From Paracoccus haematequi (GTDB lineage Bacteria > Pseudomonadota > Alphaproteobacteria > Rhodobacterales > Rhodobacteraceae), in NCBI RefSeq assembly GCF_900631945.1, contig NZ_UZWE01000098.1, forward strand, positions 1 to 47,409: 47,409 bases of DNA, in the 5' to 3' direction. Numbering within the stretch: position 1 is the stretch's first letter; each line of letters starts with the position of its first letter. Shown here piece by piece: positions 33,918-42,327 of this stretch. The position numbers were made by a program, and so were the translations under genes. A model generated the notes under the pieces. It saw only the letters and a list, made by a program, of their open reading frames with translations, searched no databases and was not told the origin of the DNA.

Positions 33918-35416
33918 GCTGGGTTCTTGCGCTGCCCATCATGATCCCGTTCGTGACGGCGGTCGTGGCCTTTCTTCTGCGCCGGTCGCGATTGGGCGAC
34001 CTGGCCTCGGTTGGCGGCTCGGTTGCCTCGCTTGTCGCCGCTGTGGTGCTGATCGACAAGGTTCTGGATCAGGGCGTCATCGCCGGCCAGATCGGCGGCT
34101 GGCAGGCCCCCTTCGGCATCACGCTGGTGGCCGATCACCTGTCGGCAGCCATGGTGCTGATCACCGCCATCATCGGCCTGTCGGTCGCCATCTGGTCCCT
34201 GGCCGAGATTGGCCCCCAATCCGCCCGGTTCGGATACCACGCCCTGTTCCAGTCGCTGCTGGGCGGCGTCGCCGGCGCCTTCCTGACCGGCGACCTGTTC
34301 AACCTTTATGTCTGGTTCGAGGTCCTGCTGATCTCGTCCTTCGGGCTTCTGGTGATCGGGGGCAGGCAGTCAGCGATCGACGGGGCGGTCAAATACGTCA
34401 CGCTGAACCTGATCTCGACCGTGATGTTCTTGGGCGGCGCGGGGCTGCTTTATGGGGCAACGGGCACGCTGAACATGGCCGATCTGCGCGGTGCCGTTGC
34501 GACCTCGCCCGACCAGGGGCTGATGACGCTGATCGCGATGATGCTGATGATCGCCTTCGGCCTGAAGGCCGCGGTCTTTCCCTTGTTCTTCTGGCTCCCC
34601 GCATCCTATCACACGCCGCATTACGCGGTCTCAGCGCTCTTTGCCGGGCTTTTGACCAAGGTCGGGGTCTATGCTCTGATGCGCGTCTTCACGCTGATCT
34701 TCGTGGGCGACATCGGCTACACGCACGAAATCCTGCTTTGGGTGTCGCTGCTGACCATGCTGACGGGTGTTCTGGGCGCCGCCGCGCAGGGCGATTTCCG
34801 CAAGATCCTGTCTTTCCACATCATCAGCCAGATTGGCTACATGGTGCTGGGCTTGGCGTTGATGACGCCGCTTGCCGTGATGGGCGCGGTCTTCTATCTG
34901 CTCCACCACATCATCGTGAAGACGAACCTGTTCCTGATCGCCGGGGTTTCGCGGCGCCTGACGGGTTCGTCGGACCTTTACGCCATCGGCGGCCTTTACA
35001 GGACCGCGCCGCTGCTGGCCGCGCTGTTCATCATTCCTGCCTTCTCGCTGGCCGGTTTCCCGCCGCTCTCGGGCTTCTGGGCCAAGTTCGTGATTGTCCA
35101 GGCCTCATTGGAAATCGGCGAAGGGCTGGTGGCGGGGATCGCGCTTCTGGTCGGGCTGCTGACCATCTTCTCGATGACCAAGATCTGGGCCGAGGCGTTC
35201 TGGAAGTCCCATCCCGACGGACGCCAGCCAACCCTGGCCGATCTGCCCCGGTCCGCGAGATGGCAAATGCTGGGTCCGATCATGATGCTGGCAGCAATGA
35301 CGGTCGTGATCGGCGCCTTCCCAAGTCCCTTTCTGGAGTTCGCGACCCGAGGCGCCGAGCAGCTTGTTGATCCCGCCGCCTATGTCGCGGCCGTCCTGGG
35401 GGAGGCGCGGCAATGA
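33914..35416 (+). CDS. mrpD: Mrp antiporter subunit D (NuoM/N-like)
   Basis: This 500-residue subunit has about 14 helices and is homologous to NuoM/NuoN. Key charged residues are in place: E136 in YVWFEVLLISSFG and K218 in AFGLKAAVFPLFFWLP, matching the E137 and K219 shown to matter in Bacillus pseudofirmus MrpD. Start is GTG, embedded in the mrpC stop (GTGA). Stop overlaps mrpE by four bases. Confidence 0.94.
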   Translation: MSWVLALPIMIPFVTAVVAFLLRRSRLGDLASVGGSVASLVAAVVLIDKVLDQGVIAGQIGGWQAPFGITLVADHLSAAMVLITAIIGLSVAIWSLAEIGPQSARFGYHALFQSLLGGVAGAFLTGDLFNLYVWFEVLLISSFGLLVIGGRQSAIDGAVKYVTLNLISTVMFLGGAGLLYGATGTLNMADLRGAVATSPDQGLMTLIAMMLMIAFGLKAAVFPLFFWLPASYHTPHYAVSALFAGLLTKVGVYALMRVFTLIFVGDIGYTHEILLWVSLLTMLTGVLGAAAQGDFRKILSFHIISQIGYMVLGLALMTPLAVMGAVFYLLHHIIVKTNLFLIAGVSRRLTGSSDLYAIGGLYRTAPLLAALFIIPAFSLAGFPPLSGFWAKFVIVQASLEIGEGLVAGIALLVGLLTIFSMTKIWAEAFWKSHPDGRQPTLADLPRSARWQMLGPIMMLAAMTVVIGAFPSPFLEFATRGAEQLVDPAAYVAAVLGEARQ

Positions 35417-35898
35417 GGCTTCTGGCCATCAACGTCCTTCTTGCCGTCGCCTGGTCGGCGCTGTGGAACGGGTTCTCGCTGGTGAACCTGCTGACAGGCT
35501 TTGCCATCGGCTTCGGTGCCCTTTGGTTCGCCCGAGACCTGATCGCCAGCAAGGACGAGCGCCGGTACTTCCGTGCCTTGCCCCAGAGCGTCGTCCTGGC
35601 CGTCTATTTCATCAAGGAACTGATCAAGTCCTGCATCATGGTGGCCCGCGACTGCATCGCGCCCCGGCCGAACCTGCACCCCGCCATTGTCAAGATGCCC
35701 CTTGAGGCCCGTTCGGATGGCGAGATCTTCCTGCTGGCCAATCTCATCACGCTGACCCCCGGCACGCTGACGCTGGATGTGGCCCCGGACCGCAGCTTCC
35801 TTCTTGTCCACTCGATCTATGCCACCGACGAGGCCGCCCTGATCGCCGATCTGAAATCGGGGATGGAACGTCGCATCGGAAAGGTCTTCCGCCCATGA
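35413..35898 (+). CDS. mrpE: Mrp antiporter subunit E
   Basis: This 161-residue subunit has two or three membrane helices near the N-terminus and a cytoplasmic domain with the family signature VVLAVYFIKELIKSCIMVAR, and LLANLITLTPGTLTLDV. MrpE is found only in Mrp systems and supports complex stability. Four-base overlaps link it to mrpD and mrpF. Confidence 0.92.
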   Translation: MRLLAINVLLAVAWSALWNGFSLVNLLTGFAIGFGALWFARDLIASKDERRYFRALPQSVVLAVYFIKELIKSCIMVARDCIAPRPNLHPAIVKMPLEARSDGEIFLLANLITLTPGTLTLDVAPDRSFLLVHSIYATDEAALIADLKSGMERRIGKVFRP

Positions 35899-36191
35899 CA
35901 CCCACCGCCTTCATGCAGACAAGCGTCACCCTGGCCCTGATCATGGTCGGTTTGGCGATTTTCATCGGCTTCATACGGCTGGCACGCGGACCAAGCCTGG
36001 CCGACAGGGTCGTGGCACTGGACATGATGACGACCGCCGTCATCGTCGTGTGCGGCCTTTACGCGGTGCGCACCGAGGCAGAGGCCTTTCTGGACATCGC
36101 CGTGGCGCTTGCCCTGGTCAGCTTCCTGTCCGTGGTTGCCCTTGCCCGCTATGCCGAACGGCTTGGCCGCAGGAACGACCGCGATGACTGA
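35895..36191 (+). CDS. mrpF: Mrp antiporter subunit F
   Basis: This 98-residue, three-helix subunit shows IGFIRLARGPSLADRVVALD, the hallmark of MrpF, and FLDIAVALALVSFLSVVALA. It overlaps mrpE by four bases and mrpG by eight. Confidence 0.92.
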   Translation: MTPTAFMQTSVTLALIMVGLAIFIGFIRLARGPSLADRVVALDMMTTAVIVVCGLYAVRTEAEAFLDIAVALALVSFLSVVALARYAERLGRRNDRDD

Positions 36192-36519
36192 GATCCTTAC
36201 CGGCATCTTTGCGCTTCTGGCCGGCGGCTTTGCCTTTGTCGCGGCCATTGGGATCCTGCGCTTTCCCGACGCGCTGACCCGGATGCACGCCTCCTCGAAG
36301 GTTGGCAGCCTGGCAGGCTCCCTGGCTCTTGTGGCGGCGGCAGTCGATATCGGCGGCGTCAGCGCGGCCAGCCGGGCCTTGATCGCCATCCTGTTCCTGC
36401 TGATGACGGCACCGATCGGGGCGCATCTTCTGGGCCGCGCTGCCGCTTGGCGGGCGGGGCAGAAGCCAGCCCCGCGGCCGCAACCCCAGCAGCCTCGTCC
36501 GAAGGACCGCAGCCCATGA
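36184..36519 (+). CDS. mrpG: Mrp antiporter subunit G
   Basis: This 111-residue subunit has three helices with the signature LLAGGFAFVAAIGILRFPDA, LTRMHASSKVGSLAGSL and LLMTAPIGAHLLGRAAAW. The ATG at 36184 lies inside the end of mrpF and gives the family N-terminus. The proline-rich tail (PAPRPQPQQPRPKD) is longer than usual. The stop overlaps the following stress-protein gene by four bases (ATGA). Confidence 0.92.
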   Translation: MTEILTGIFALLAGGFAFVAAIGILRFPDALTRMHASSKVGSLAGSLALVAAAVDIGGVSAASRALIAILFLLMTAPIGAHLLGRAAAWRAGQKPAPRPQPQQPRPKDRSP

Positions 36520-37430
36520 AGGACATCGCCCTCGTTCTGCCCGAAAAGTTTGACGAGCCTGCCCTGCTGCAGGTGATGGCCCGGCTGTCACGCCGCCAGC
36601 CGCTGCGGGTCGGGCTGTGTTCGCGAAGCCCGCAGTTGTCGGACAGCCAATGGCAGCTCGTGGCAGGGATCGAGGCGATGGGGGTGGCCGTGTCAGCGCA
36701 TCTCTCGGTTACCCCCGAGAGCCTTGCGGGGATACCGGCCGATCTGGTCCTTGCTGCCCGGCCCTCATCCCAGGCCCCTCTGGCGTGGCGGAGCTTCATT
36801 CGCGACCTTTCCCGGCGCGTGCCCGCCCCGGTCTGGATCATGAATGGCCCTACGGATCCCCCCTCGGCCGTCACCGCCCTGATCAATCCCGATGACGCGG
36901 ACCGCATCGACCCCCATCTTGCGGCTGAGGTGCTGCGCGTATCGTTCACGCTCTCGCAGGCTCTGGATGTGTCTCTGGACATCCTCAATATCTGGTATTT
37001 CCGGGAAGAAGGCCTTCTGCGATCCTGGCGCCTCAGGACGCCCGAGCCGGAAATCATCGAGGGAAAGCGCCGGGCCGCCTGGATCGCGCAATCGGATCTG
37101 GCCCGCGTTCTGGCGACGCTTTCGCCCGGTCTGTCCTGGCACCGGCTGGACTGCCTGCAGGGGCCCGTCATCGGGGGGCTGGAAGGTATCGTGTCAAACG
37201 ATACGCTCGTTGTCGCCGGCTCCCCAGGCCGGGACGGCTGGGCAGCACGGTTCAGGCCGAACCTGGCCGAGGAACTGTCCCGCCAGTGGCCGACACATGT
37301 CGTCATCGTCAAAAAACCTGACTCCCCGGCCTTGGCGAACGGCAAGACGCTGCAGGACCGTTCCGACACAGACACAACTCGGGGCGACTCTTCGGACAGC
37401 CACCGCAAAAAGAGATCCGGTTCCTACTGA
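36516..37430 (+). CDS. Universal-stress-like protein coupled to the Mrp operon
   Basis: This 304-residue soluble protein seems to contain two Usp-like halves: IALVLPEKFDEPALLQVMAR with the middle segment HLAAEVLRVSFTLSQALDVS, and then a second half ending SNDTLVVAGSPGRDGW and WPTHVVIVKKP. The G-rich ATP loop of ATP-binding Usps (G-x2-G-x9-G-S/T) is not clearly present. The last 35 residues are Ser/Asp/Lys-rich and probably disordered. It begins within the mrpG stop codon, so it is translated as the eighth gene of the antiporter operon; a regulatory or salt/pH-stress role is inference. The family call is moderate; it could be an Mrp-specific accessory protein. Confidence 0.62.
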   Translation: MKDIALVLPEKFDEPALLQVMARLSRRQPLRVGLCSRSPQLSDSQWQLVAGIEAMGVAVSAHLSVTPESLAGIPADLVLAARPSSQAPLAWRSFIRDLSRRVPAPVWIMNGPTDPPSAVTALINPDDADRIDPHLAAEVLRVSFTLSQALDVSLDILNIWYFREEGLLRSWRLRTPEPEIIEGKRRAAWIAQSDLARVLATLSPGLSWHRLDCLQGPVIGGLEGIVSNDTLVVAGSPGRDGWAARFRPNLAEELSRQWPTHVVIVKKPDSPALANGKTLQDRSDTDTTRGDSSDSHRKKRSGSY

Positions 37431-37897
37431 ACAGGGATTGACCGCGGGGATGGGCAGCCAAGCCCTATGCTCCTCGTCTTAAGGCGGCGGCAATGGAGCG
37501 GCCGCCAACCTTCATGCCGTCTGATGCGCGGTCAGGCTGGTGAGCAAGACCGCCTGACAGACCGCTCCGGCTCGCGCGGGATGAAAGCTCGCCGGTCGGG
37601 TGGGTGCTTGGCCTGTGGCAACGGGCATGAACATCAACCAGGCTCCAATCCCGCCCGGATGAAGGTCGAATGACAGTTCAGGTAGGCAGATGGAATGCCC
37701 AAAGCGACCAACGCCGCTGTTCAGGAACATAAGACAGAGTCCATGCTGACCTGCATGGACGGCGCTGCGGAACAACCTTTGAGCCCCCCTTCCAGGCCAA
37801 GGTCAGCAAGCGCCTTGGTGATGAGCGTGCCGAATGGTTGTGACCGCCGCATCCTGTGCTAACGTGTTCTTGAAGTCGCAATAAACCGGATAGGGAT
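37431..37897. other. Intergenic region before the TRAP genes
   Basis: These 467 bases hold no recognisable gene. No hairpin with a T-run was noticed after the stress-like gene, and no convincing operator. AT-richer sequence just before 37898 probably holds the transporter promoter. Confidence 0.35.
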
Positions 37898-38899
37898 ATG
37901 AAAATCAAAGCACTGTTTGCAGCATTCGCAATTGCAGCCTCGATCGGTCAGGCCGCCTCTGCGCAGGACATGTCGTTCTTCCGCATCGGCACCGGCGGCA
38001 CCGCAGGCACCTATTACCCGATTGGCGGGCTGATCGCGAACGCGATCTCGAACCCGCCGGGATCTCGGGCCTGCGAGGATGGCGGATCCTGCGGCGTGCC
38101 GGGCCTGGTTGCGACCGCCGTGGCCTCGAACGGATCGGTGGGCAATGTCAACGCGATCAATGGCGGCGCGCTGGAGGCGGGCTTCACCCAGTCCGACGTG
38201 GCGTATTGGGCGCAGACCGGCACGGGGCTGTGGGAAGGCCAGCCTGCCGTCGAAAAGCTGCGGCTGATCGCGAACCTTTACCCCGAAAGCATCCATCTGG
38301 TCACGCGCGCCGACGCGGGTATCAATTCCGTGGCGGATCTGAAGGGCAAGCGCGTTTCGCTGGACGAACCCGGATCGGGCACGCTGGTCGATGCCAAGAT
38401 CATCCTGGAAGCCTATGGCCTGTCCGAATCCGACGTGACGGCGGAATACCTCAAGCCCGATCAGGCGGCCGATCGGATGCGCGACGGTGCGATGGACGCC
38501 TTCTTCTTCGTGGGCGGCTATCCGGCGGGCGCGATTGCGGAACTGGCCAGCCAGCATGACGTGAGGCTGGTCCCGATCAGTGGTCCCGAAGTCGAGAAGC
38601 TGCTGGAAACCTATAACTTCTTCGCTACCGACAACTTCCCCGCCGGCACCTATGACGGGCAGGACGCGGACGTTCCCACCATCTCGGTCGGCGCACAGCT
38701 TGTCACCTCGGCCGATCAGTCCGAGGAACTGATCTACGGCATCACCAAGGCGCTGTATAACGAGAACACGCAAAAGCTGTTCGCAGCGGGCCACGCCAAG
38801 GGCAAGCAGATCACGCTGGACAGCGCGACGCAGGGCGCGGGCATCCCGTTCCATCCCGGCGCCGAGCGGTTCTACAAGGAAGTGGGAAAGCTTCAGTAA
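37898..38899 (+). CDS. TAXI-family TRAP substrate-binding protein
   Basis: This 333-residue periplasmic binding protein has a Sec signal peptide (MKIKALFAAFAIAASIGQAA, cleavage after about residue 22). The mature protein opens with MSFFRIGTGGTAGTYYPIGG, the TAXI hallmark, followed by QSDVAYWAQTG, INSVADLKGKRVSLDEPGSG and DAFFFVGGYPAGAIAEL. TAXI proteins deliver organic acids such as dicarboxylates or glutamate to a fused TRAP permease; the ligand is not predictable here. The permease gene follows 79 bases on, beyond a terminator-like hairpin. Confidence 0.93.
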   Translation: MKIKALFAAFAIAASIGQAASAQDMSFFRIGTGGTAGTYYPIGGLIANAISNPPGSRACEDGGSCGVPGLVATAVASNGSVGNVNAINGGALEAGFTQSDVAYWAQTGTGLWEGQPAVEKLRLIANLYPESIHLVTRADAGINSVADLKGKRVSLDEPGSGTLVDAKIILEAYGLSESDVTAEYLKPDQAADRMRDGAMDAFFFVGGYPAGAIAELASQHDVRLVPISGPEVEKLLETYNFFATDNFPAGTYDGQDADVPTISVGAQLVTSADQSEELIYGITKALYNENTQKLFAAGHAKGKQITLDSATQGAGIPFHPGAERFYKEVGKLQ

Positions 38900-38922
38900 G
38901 CACGGGTCCGATCCGGTTCAAA

Positions 38923-38952
38923 GGACGCGGACCCGTGGTCCGCGTCCTTTTT
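38923..38952 (+). terminator. Hairpin terminator between binding protein and permease
   Basis: GGACGCGGAC (38923-38932) pairs with GTCCGCGTCC (38938-38947) around CCGTG and is followed by TTTTT. It lies 23 bases after the binding-protein stop and 26 before the permease ATG, a place where partial termination would yield more binding protein than permease. Confidence 0.8.
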
Positions 38953-38978
38953 CCGTCCCTGAAACGCAGGAATGACGA

Positions 38979-41042
38979 ATGAACGAAACTGCACGCCAAC
39001 TGACCGACGCCGAACTGCGCGCGCTGGAGGAAGAATACGACCCCGAGGCCCGGTTCCGCACCGTCCTGCGACCGGTGGCGATCCTGACCGGGGTCATCCT
39101 GTTCCTGCTGTCGGTCTATCATTTCTACACAGCAGGCTTTGGCATCCCGCGCGCCACCACCCATCGCGGGCTGCACATGGGCGTGTCGCTGTTCGTGATC
39201 TTTCTCAGCTTCGCGGCCTTCCACAGAGACCGCCACAAGACCACGGGCTTCGTCATTCTGGGCATTCCGGTCTATGACTGGCTGTTCGCCATCGCCGGGG
39301 CGGTCAGTTCCTTCTATGTGCCCTGGATTTATGACCAGCTTGCCTTCCGCGTCGGCAATCCATTGACGTTGGATATCGTGATGGGCACGCTGCTGCTGGT
39401 CACGCTGATGGAGGCCGTGCGCCGGTCGATGGGTTGGCCCCTGCCGGTGATCGCGGCGCTGTTCATCGCTTATGCCTATTGGGGCCGGTCGATGCCCGGC
39501 ATTCTGGTCCATCCCGGCGCAGACTGGAACACGATCATAAACCACCTGTATCTGACCTCGCAGGGAATCTATGGCACCGCGCTTGGGGTGATCGCCACCT
39601 ATGTGTTCCATTTCGTCCTGTTCGGGGTGATGGCGCAGAAGATCGGGTTGGGGCAGTTGTTCATCGACCTGGCCACCGCGCTGACCGGGCGTTTCTCGGG
39701 GGGGCCCGCCAAGGTCTCGGTCGTGTCCTCGGCCATGCTGGGCACGATCTCCGGCTCGTCCATCGCCAACACGGTGACCACGGGCGCGCTGACCATTCCG
39801 GCGATGATCAAGATCGGCTTCAAGCGCCACTTCGCCGCCGCGGTCGAGGCGGCGTCCTCGACCGGCGGGCAGATCACGCCGCCGGTGATGGGGGCGGTGG
39901 CCTTCCTGATGGTCGAATACCTGGGCATCCCGCTGCGCACCATCCTGATCGCAGCCATCGTGCCCGCCTTCATGCATTTCTTCGGCGTGCTGGTGCAGGT
40001 CCACCTGGAAGCCAAGCGCCTGGGCATCCGCGGCCTGACGAAAGAAGAACTGCCCAAGGCCGGAAAGGTTCTGCGCGAAGGCTGGCTGTCGGTCGCGCCG
40101 CTGATCCTGCTGGTCTGGATGCTGATGTCGGGCCGCACCCCCTTCCTGTCGGCCTTCTGGGCCATTGCCGCCTGCATGGCCGTCTATCTGATCCAGCGGA
40201 TAATGGCCTCCGGCGTCCTGGGTGGCATCAAGGAAACCGCCGCCGGCATCTTCGAGGGTTTCGTGTCCGGCGCACGTCAGTCGTTGTCGGTGACCGCTGC
40301 CGCTGCCCTCGTGGGCGTCGTCATCGGCATCGTCACGCTGACGGGCGTGGGCTTCAAGATCGCCTTCATGGTGACCTCGGTCGCAGCCAGCGGGGCGGCT
40401 GATTTCCACGCCTTCCTGGGCTTTCTGCCGTTCGAGCTGTTCACCGTCCAGACCCTGACCCTGCTGTTCACGCTGGTGATGACGGCCGTGGTCTGCATCC
40501 TGATGGGCTGCGGCGTGCCGACGACCGCCAACTATATCATCATGGTGGCAGTGGCCGCGCCGGTGCTGGGGATGATGAACGTGGAACCGCTGGTGGCCCA
40601 CTTCTTCGTCTTCTACTTCGGGGTTCTGGCCGACGTGACGCCGCCGGTGGCCCTTGCCGCCTATGCAGGCGCGGGGATCGCGGGGGCCAACGGCTTCAAG
40701 GCGGGCAACACCGCCTTCCGGCTGTCGATGGGCAAGGCCATGGTGCCTTTCGTCTTCGTCTTCTCGCCTTCGCTGCTGATCGTCACGCAGGCCTTCACAT
40801 TGCCCGATTTCCTGCTGGCCTTCACCGGCGCGGTCCTGGGCATCGTGGCGCTGTCGGCGGCGATCACCAACTGGCTGCTTGGCCCGCTTTGGGTGGTCGA
40901 GCGGATCGTACTGGTCCTGGCCGCTCTGCTGCTGATCGCGCCAGAGCCGATCTCGACTGCCCTTGGCCTTGCGATCCTGGCTGCCGTGACGGCACGGCAG
41001 TATCTGGGAAGCCGCGACACTCCCGCAGCGGCGGCGCCCTGA
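38979..41042 (+). CDS. TRAP transporter fused permease (4TM-12TM)
   Basis: This 687-residue inner-membrane protein fuses the small DctQ-like and large DctM-like TRAP subunits, as is usual for TAXI systems. The N-terminal 170 residues hold four helices. DctM motifs follow: GPAKVSVVSSAMLGTISGSS near residue 240, then ASSTGGQITPPVMGAVAFLM, and in the second half TAVVCILMGCGVPTTANYI and ADVTPPVALAAYAGAGIAGA. Uptake is driven by an ion gradient (usually Na+), which would couple functionally to the Mrp antiporter upstream, though they are separate operons. The length is typical. Confidence 0.94.
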   Translation: MNETARQLTDAELRALEEEYDPEARFRTVLRPVAILTGVILFLLSVYHFYTAGFGIPRATTHRGLHMGVSLFVIFLSFAAFHRDRHKTTGFVILGIPVYDWLFAIAGAVSSFYVPWIYDQLAFRVGNPLTLDIVMGTLLLVTLMEAVRRSMGWPLPVIAALFIAYAYWGRSMPGILVHPGADWNTIINHLYLTSQGIYGTALGVIATYVFHFVLFGVMAQKIGLGQLFIDLATALTGRFSGGPAKVSVVSSAMLGTISGSSIANTVTTGALTIPAMIKIGFKRHFAAAVEAASSTGGQITPPVMGAVAFLMVEYLGIPLRTILIAAIVPAFMHFFGVLVQVHLEAKRLGIRGLTKEELPKAGKVLREGWLSVAPLILLVWMLMSGRTPFLSAFWAIAACMAVYLIQRIMASGVLGGIKETAAGIFEGFVSGARQSLSVTAAAALVGVVIGIVTLTGVGFKIAFMVTSVAASGAADFHAFLGFLPFELFTVQTLTLLFTLVMTAVVCILMGCGVPTTANYIIMVAVAAPVLGMMNVEPLVAHFFVFYFGVLADVTPPVALAAYAGAGIAGANGFKAGNTAFRLSMGKAMVPFVFVFSPSLLIVTQAFTLPDFLLAFTGAVLGIVALSAAITNWLLGPLWVVERIVLVLAALLLIAPEPISTALGLAILAAVTARQYLGSRDTPAAAAP

Positions 41043-41215
41043 CAGGACAGGCTCGCCAGGGGGCAGCCTTTCCTGACCTCTGGCGCGTGGACGCGTGCGG
41101 TAGAATTCTTGGGATCGATGGCTCTCATCATAGTTTCCGCTGTAGATGCCAAGCGCGTTATGTTCCCCAAACGCGCAGGCTTCGGGCCTTCACGAATGCC
41201 TTCGGCGTGCGCTGC

Positions 41216-41490
41216 TCAGCGGCGGGGGCGCACCGTAAGCCAGACGCCGCCTTGCGGGCGAAGGGTCAGGATCATCTGCGGATCAGGCGTACGGTTCGGG
41301 ACGGGCTCGAAGCGGAAGCGGGCCAGCAGGGTCGACAGGATGATCACCGCTTCCTGCAGGGCAAAGCTGGCAACGATGCAGATGCACGGCCCCGCGCCTA
41401 TAGCGGTCGGGCGGGTTCGGGAAACGATCGGGGTCAAAGGCGTCCGGGTGGCCACAGCAGGTGGCACGGTCGCCCCGCGCAGCCCGCGGT
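41216..41490 (-). pseudogene. Cytochrome P450, C-terminal remnant
   Basis: On the minus strand, HPDAFDPDRFPNPPDRYR (about 41470-41415) and then, in another frame, IGAGPCICIVASFALQEAVI and LARFRFEPVP...LTLRPQGGVWLTVRPR (to 41216) form the end of a bacterial P450. The heme-binding consensus FGxGxRxCxG now reads IGAGPCICIV: the cysteine survives, but the Phe, Arg and last Gly are replaced. A frameshift separates the two parts and the first three quarters of the gene are absent. Confidence 0.8.
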
Positions 41491-41770
41491 TCCTCTGCCG
41501 CACGCTGCTGCACGACGGATGGTCGCACAGGGTTGGATCTTGGTTTATGGCTAATATTCGACCGCCTATCTGGATGAAAAAGCCGCCGTTCGCCAAGCCG
41601 GTCGCTGCACCTGGTCCTCACAATTCGACATGCCATGGGACTGGCGTCATCGGAACCGATAAGGCCGAAACAGCGGGGCAGGGGGTGCAAGAGGAAGAGA
41701 CAGGCCGGGGGCTGCGCGACGGGTGGGAAAGCGGGGGAGTGGCTCCCGCGCGCCCGTGGTGGAGAGACCC

Positions 41771-41920
41771 ATGGCTGTCGGCGAGCGATATGGGTTTTCG
41801 GTCTATGACGCGATGATCGTCTCGGCTGCGCTGACCAGCGGCTGCGAGCGGTTCTATACGGAAGATCTTCAGCATGGTCAGCTGATCGAAGGCAGGCTGT
41901 TGATTTCCACCCAGAACTGA
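41771..41920 (+). pseudogene. VapC-like PIN toxin, C-terminal fragment
   Basis: The last 49 codons read GERYGFSVYDAMIVSAALTS, CERFYTEDLQHGQLIEGRLL, which is the C-terminal half of a VapC with its conserved YDA and EDLQHG elements. The first part of the toxin is gone. An IS21-type end begins at 41898 inside the gene and supplies the last residues and stop codon. Confidence 0.75.
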
Positions 41921-42265
41921 GCCGGATAGGCGCGTAATTTCCACTGAGAATTGAGCCATGTGAACCTTTCCCCAGAGCGGTGAGCGACGGGGGTAACGGG
42001 AGTGATCCACATGGGACTTTTGAACATCATCCGGCGCATGCATTTGCGGGAGAAGTTGTCGATCCGCGAGATCGCGCGACGCACCGGACTGTCACGGAAC
42101 ACGGTGACGAAGCATCTGGCTGCAAATACGATCGAGCCAAAGTTTGCTACGCCGGATCGGCCAAGCAAGCTTGATCCTTTCGCCGAGAAGCTGGCCGGCT
42201 GGTTGAAAGATGGCGATGAAATCCGGATGCTGGTTAGGCTCGACAACCATCTTAAAGTCAGTTGA
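41898..42265 (+). mobile_element. istA: IS21-family element, left end with truncated istA
   Basis: The left end begins near 41898 with TTGATTTCCACCCAGAAC and shows a second related repeat at about 41938 (TTTCCACTGAGAATTGAGCC), as is typical of IS21 termini with multiple transposase sites. From GTG 42002 the first 68 residues of IstA follow: LLNIIRRMHLREKLSIREIA and RRTGLSRNTVTKHLAANTIE form the N-terminal HTH. After FAEKLAGWLK the sequence loses IstA homology and stops at 42265. The catalytic DDE domain and istB are absent. Confidence 0.8.
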
Positions 42266-42288
42266 CCTTAGTATTTTCGCGTAATCTA

Positions 42289-42325
42289 CCTTGCAAATCT
42301 TCCATGCCATGGATTATTTGCAAGG
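42289..42325. promoter_or_regulatory. 37-bp near-perfect palindrome before the AAA ATPase gene
   Basis: CCTTGCAAAT (42289) and ATTTGCAAGG (ending 42325) are perfect outer arms; the inner parts also pair (CCATG/CATGG), leaving two mismatched positions per arm. It ends two bases before the proposed ATG at 42328. It is long enough to be an operator or a hairpin blocking translation. Confidence 0.65.
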
Positions 42326-42327
42326 TT

